A stretch of DNA of 37,861 nt, taken from positions 1 through 37,861 of the forward strand of contig CAJYUW010000033.1 of NCBI GenBank assembly GCA_913778205.1, in the 5' to 3' direction. The notes under the pieces are model-generated. The model did no database searches. It worked only from the letters and a program-made list of their open reading frames with translations, and was not told the DNA's origin. Each line of letters begins with the position of its first letter. Position 1 is the first letter of the stretch. Origin of the DNA: an uncultured Curtobacterium sp. GTDB lineage: Bacteria; Actinomycetota; Actinomycetes; Actinomycetales; Microbacteriaceae. Position numbers and translations under genes: made by a program. This document shows, one piece after another, positions 36,539 through 37,861 of this stretch.

Positions 36539-37509
36539 TGGTCGAGCCGGACGCGGCGCCGCCGTCCCGGCGCCGCCGCAACGGCCCCGCGGGCGGTGAC
36601 GCCGGTCGCGCGAGCGACGCGGACCGCGCGCGGGGCGGCCGGGCGCACGGTCGCCACCGCGGCGGCGCCGACGAACGCTTCGGGGCCACCCTGGAGGCAC
36701 TGGGCGCGTTGGCGCGGGACGGTGCGGGGGTCAGCGCCTCGGTCATCGACACGTCGTCCGGCAAGGCGCTGCTCGCGGTCGACGACACCCACGTCCAGCC
36801 CGTGGCCAGCCTCGGACGCGTGCTGCTGCTCATCGAGGTGGCGGCGCAGCTCGAGGACGGCGGTCTGCACGGCGACCGGCTGCAGCGGATGGCGCGGGAC
36901 ACCGCGACCGGTGCCGGACTGTGGCAGTTCCTGCAGGAGTCGACCATGCAGGTGTCCGACCTCGCGACGCTCGTCGGGGCGACCGCCGATGCCTGGGCGA
37001 TGAACGCGCTGCTGTCCACCGTCGGCATCGACGCCGTCCGCGAGCGTGCGGAGGCGCTCGGCATCGAGCGGACCGCCCTGATCGACCGCGTCCGGGACCG
37101 CCGTGGGCCGGACGACGCACCGGACGTGTCCGTCGCGGCGACGGCTGAGCTCAGCTGGCTGATGCGGGGTCTCGCGCTCGGCGAGGTCGTCGACGAGGCG
37201 GTCTCGAACCGGGTGCTCGGCTGGCTCTCCCTGTCGAGCGACCTGTCCCTCGTGGCGGGCTCCTTCGGGCTCGACCCGCTCGCACACCGGTCGCTCGACC
37301 ACGGGCTCCAGGCCGTCTCGGTCACGGGGTCGTCGCTCGGCGTCCGCGCCGAGGCCGGCATCCTCCGCGGGCCGGCTTCGTCCGTCAGCTACGCGGCCAC
37401 CGTGACGTTCGACGACGCGACGCTCCAGCGGAGGCTCGCCGTCGTGGACGCCCTGCGCACCATGGGCACCGAGGTGCTCGAGGCCGTGCACCTCCCCGCC
37501 CGGCGCTGA
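36538..37509 (+). CDS. beta-lactamase-fold (serine hydrolase-like) protein without the catalytic residues
   Basis: 323 residues. After a 45-residue Arg/Gly/Ala-rich N terminus the class-A beta-lactamase/DD-peptidase layout appears: HVQPVASLGRVLLLIEVAAQ corresponds to the SxxK helix, GATADAWAMNALLSTVG to the SDN helix region, and SVTGSSLGVRAEAGILRG to the KTG strand. But SxxK is S91-L-G-R94, SDN is A-T-A, and KTG is V-T-G, so the acylation machinery is missing. No signal peptide is seen. Its ATG overlaps the stop of the M13 peptidase. A pseudoenzyme binding peptidoglycan-like or other ligands, or an enzyme of changed mechanism, are the options. Confidence 0.82.
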   Translation: MVEPDAAPPSRRRRNGPAGGDAGRASDADRARGGRAHGRHRGGADERFGATLEALGALARDGAGVSASVIDTSSGKALLAVDDTHVQPVASLGRVLLLIEVAAQLEDGGLHGDRLQRMARDTATGAGLWQFLQESTMQVSDLATLVGATADAWAMNALLSTVGIDAVRERAEALGIERTALIDRVRDRRGPDDAPDVSVAATAELSWLMRGLALGEVVDEAVSNRVLGWLSLSSDLSLVAGSFGLDPLAHRSLDHGLQAVSVTGSSLGVRAEAGILRGPASSVSYAATVTFDDATLQRRLAVVDALRTMGTEVLEAVHLPARR

Positions 37510-37562
37510 CCGGCCCGCGCGCCGCTCACCTCGCCCCGCCGGACGGCCTCCCGAGCGGCTTT

Positions 37563-37578
37563 GTCACAGAACGGTAAC
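37563..37578 (+). promoter_or_regulatory. GTCAC-N6-GTAAC direct repeat, MtrA-like box
   Basis: GTCAC (37563-37567) and GTAAC (37574-37578) repeat 11 bp apart, one helical turn, in the same orientation. The actinobacterial regulator MtrA recognises direct repeats of this kind upstream of cell-wall hydrolase and rpf genes (general knowledge). It lies upstream of the structured leader of a secreted protein gene. Confidence 0.4.
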
Positions 37579-37613
37579 GGCGTCGTCTCCGCCCAAACCA
37601 CTTCGCCGTGGGT

Positions 37614-37723
37614 GCCGAATCCCCTGCACAGACCGGGAACCACCCGGAGCGCTCACCAGCCGCAGCTGCTGGTTCTCTCCACCCGTCATCGGGTGGGTTC
37701 GGCGCGCCATCGAACGCCGCGCC
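37614..37723 (+). ncRNA. structured 5' leader, candidate c-di-AMP (ydaO-type) riboswitch
   Basis: A closing stem GCCGAA (37614-37619)/TTCGGC (37698-37703) encloses three hairpins: CCGGG/CCCGG (37633-37637, 37643-37647), ACCAGC/GCTGGT (37655-37660, 37668-37673) and CACCCG/CGGGTG (37680-37685, 37690-37695). The words GCCGAATCC, GGGAACCA and ACCCGTCA match conserved ydaO/c-di-AMP riboswitch segments as I remember them. GGCGCG (37701-37706) can instead pair with CGCGCC (37718-37723), which would break the closing stem: a possible switch. In actinobacteria this riboswitch controls secreted cell-wall hydrolases, which agrees with the gene that follows. Confidence 0.55.
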
Positions 37724-37750
37724 GAGCGCGACACAGCAAAGGAACTCATC

Positions 37751-37861
37751 ATGCGCAAGAGCCTGAAGACCTCGATCACCCTCGCCACGACCGGCGCGCT
37801 CGTCCTCGGTGGCGCCGCGTTCGGTGTGAACGCCGCGCAGGCCTCGACGCCCGCGATCCAC
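37751..37861 (+). CDS. secreted protein, N-terminal part (3' end outside the window)
   Basis: 37 residues before the window ends: MRKSLKTSITLATTGALVLG then a signal-peptide end with AQA-S as the likely cleavage site. AAAGGA lies before the ATG. The mature part starts STPAIH and cannot be identified. With an MtrA-like box and a likely c-di-AMP riboswitch upstream, a peptidoglycan hydrolase, LysM/transglycosylase or Rpf-like protein is the best guess; that rests on context only. Confidence 0.8.
   Translation, partial: MRKSLKTSITLATTGALVLGGAAFGVNAAQASTPAIH

Noticed and set aside
37526..37861. Minus-strand frame of 111 codons at the right edge
   Set aside because: Antisense to the structured leader and the signal-peptide gene; no domain.
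1..37861. tRNA, rRNA or insertion sequence genes
   Set aside because: Looked for cloverleaf ends (CCA, GTTCGA in arm context) and transposase motifs; GTTCGA words seen are in operator-like repeats or coding sequence, and no transposase frame was found.

Overview
The window comes from a very GC-rich actinobacterium, most likely a Microbacteriaceae member close to Curtobacterium. That is inferred from codon use, the NucS-type mismatch endonuclease gene, a LAFTG cell-wall sorting signal, and many genes that appear to be transcribed without a leader. No tRNA, rRNA, CRISPR array or complete insertion sequence was seen. The placement rests on general resemblance, not on a database search.

Layout. 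1-216 is the 3' end of a triosephosphate-isomerase-like gene. 213-2391 (minus) is a two-component system (response regulator, histidine kinase, possible small membrane peptide). 2495-9829 looks like an amine or amino-acid use module: a short-chain dehydrogenase relative, an IclR regulator and an APC permease on the minus strand, diverging from a second APC permease, a copper amine oxidase and a membrane protein with a Met/His-rich loop. 9868-11400 holds MarR and TetR regulators with strong inverted repeats. 11538-14503 (minus) has an AlaX-like editing protein and a sugar oxidoreductase/isomerase operon, diverging from a type-B carboxylesterase (14677). 16046-19174 carries a TetR regulator, a NUDIX hydrolase, a VOC protein, a P-loop kinase and an NmrA-like reductase. 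A GT39-type membrane glycosyltransferase (19125-21251, minus) borders the region of most foreign character.

21439-23188 is a lower-GC island. It holds the C-terminal piece of an RHS-repeat protein with a short hydrophobic Gly-rich tip, a small two-helix membrane protein placed like an immunity gene, a displaced RHS remnant, and a second, apparently broken or split relative of the small membrane protein. From 23243 ordinary chromosomal genes resume: an MFS exporter with a HAD phosphatase, nucS, an MFS transporter divergent from a LacI regulator, a MATE exporter divergent from a GAP/LysE-like exporter, an NCS2 uracil/xanthine permease, a LAFTG surface protein, an M13 metallopeptidase translationally coupled to a beta-lactamase-fold protein lacking catalytic residues, and the start of a secreted protein behind a structured 5' leader (candidate c-di-AMP riboswitch with an MtrA-like direct repeat upstream).

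Two window-wide patterns stand out. About fifteen genes have a NANNNT hexamer 6-8 nt before the start codon and no leader, which fixes several start codons. Gene-free gaps hold exact-period tandem arrays (12, 14/28, 16, 21, 23 and 34 bp) and a dispersed palindromic REP-like element with the core GCGCCTCC(A/C)GGCCG.
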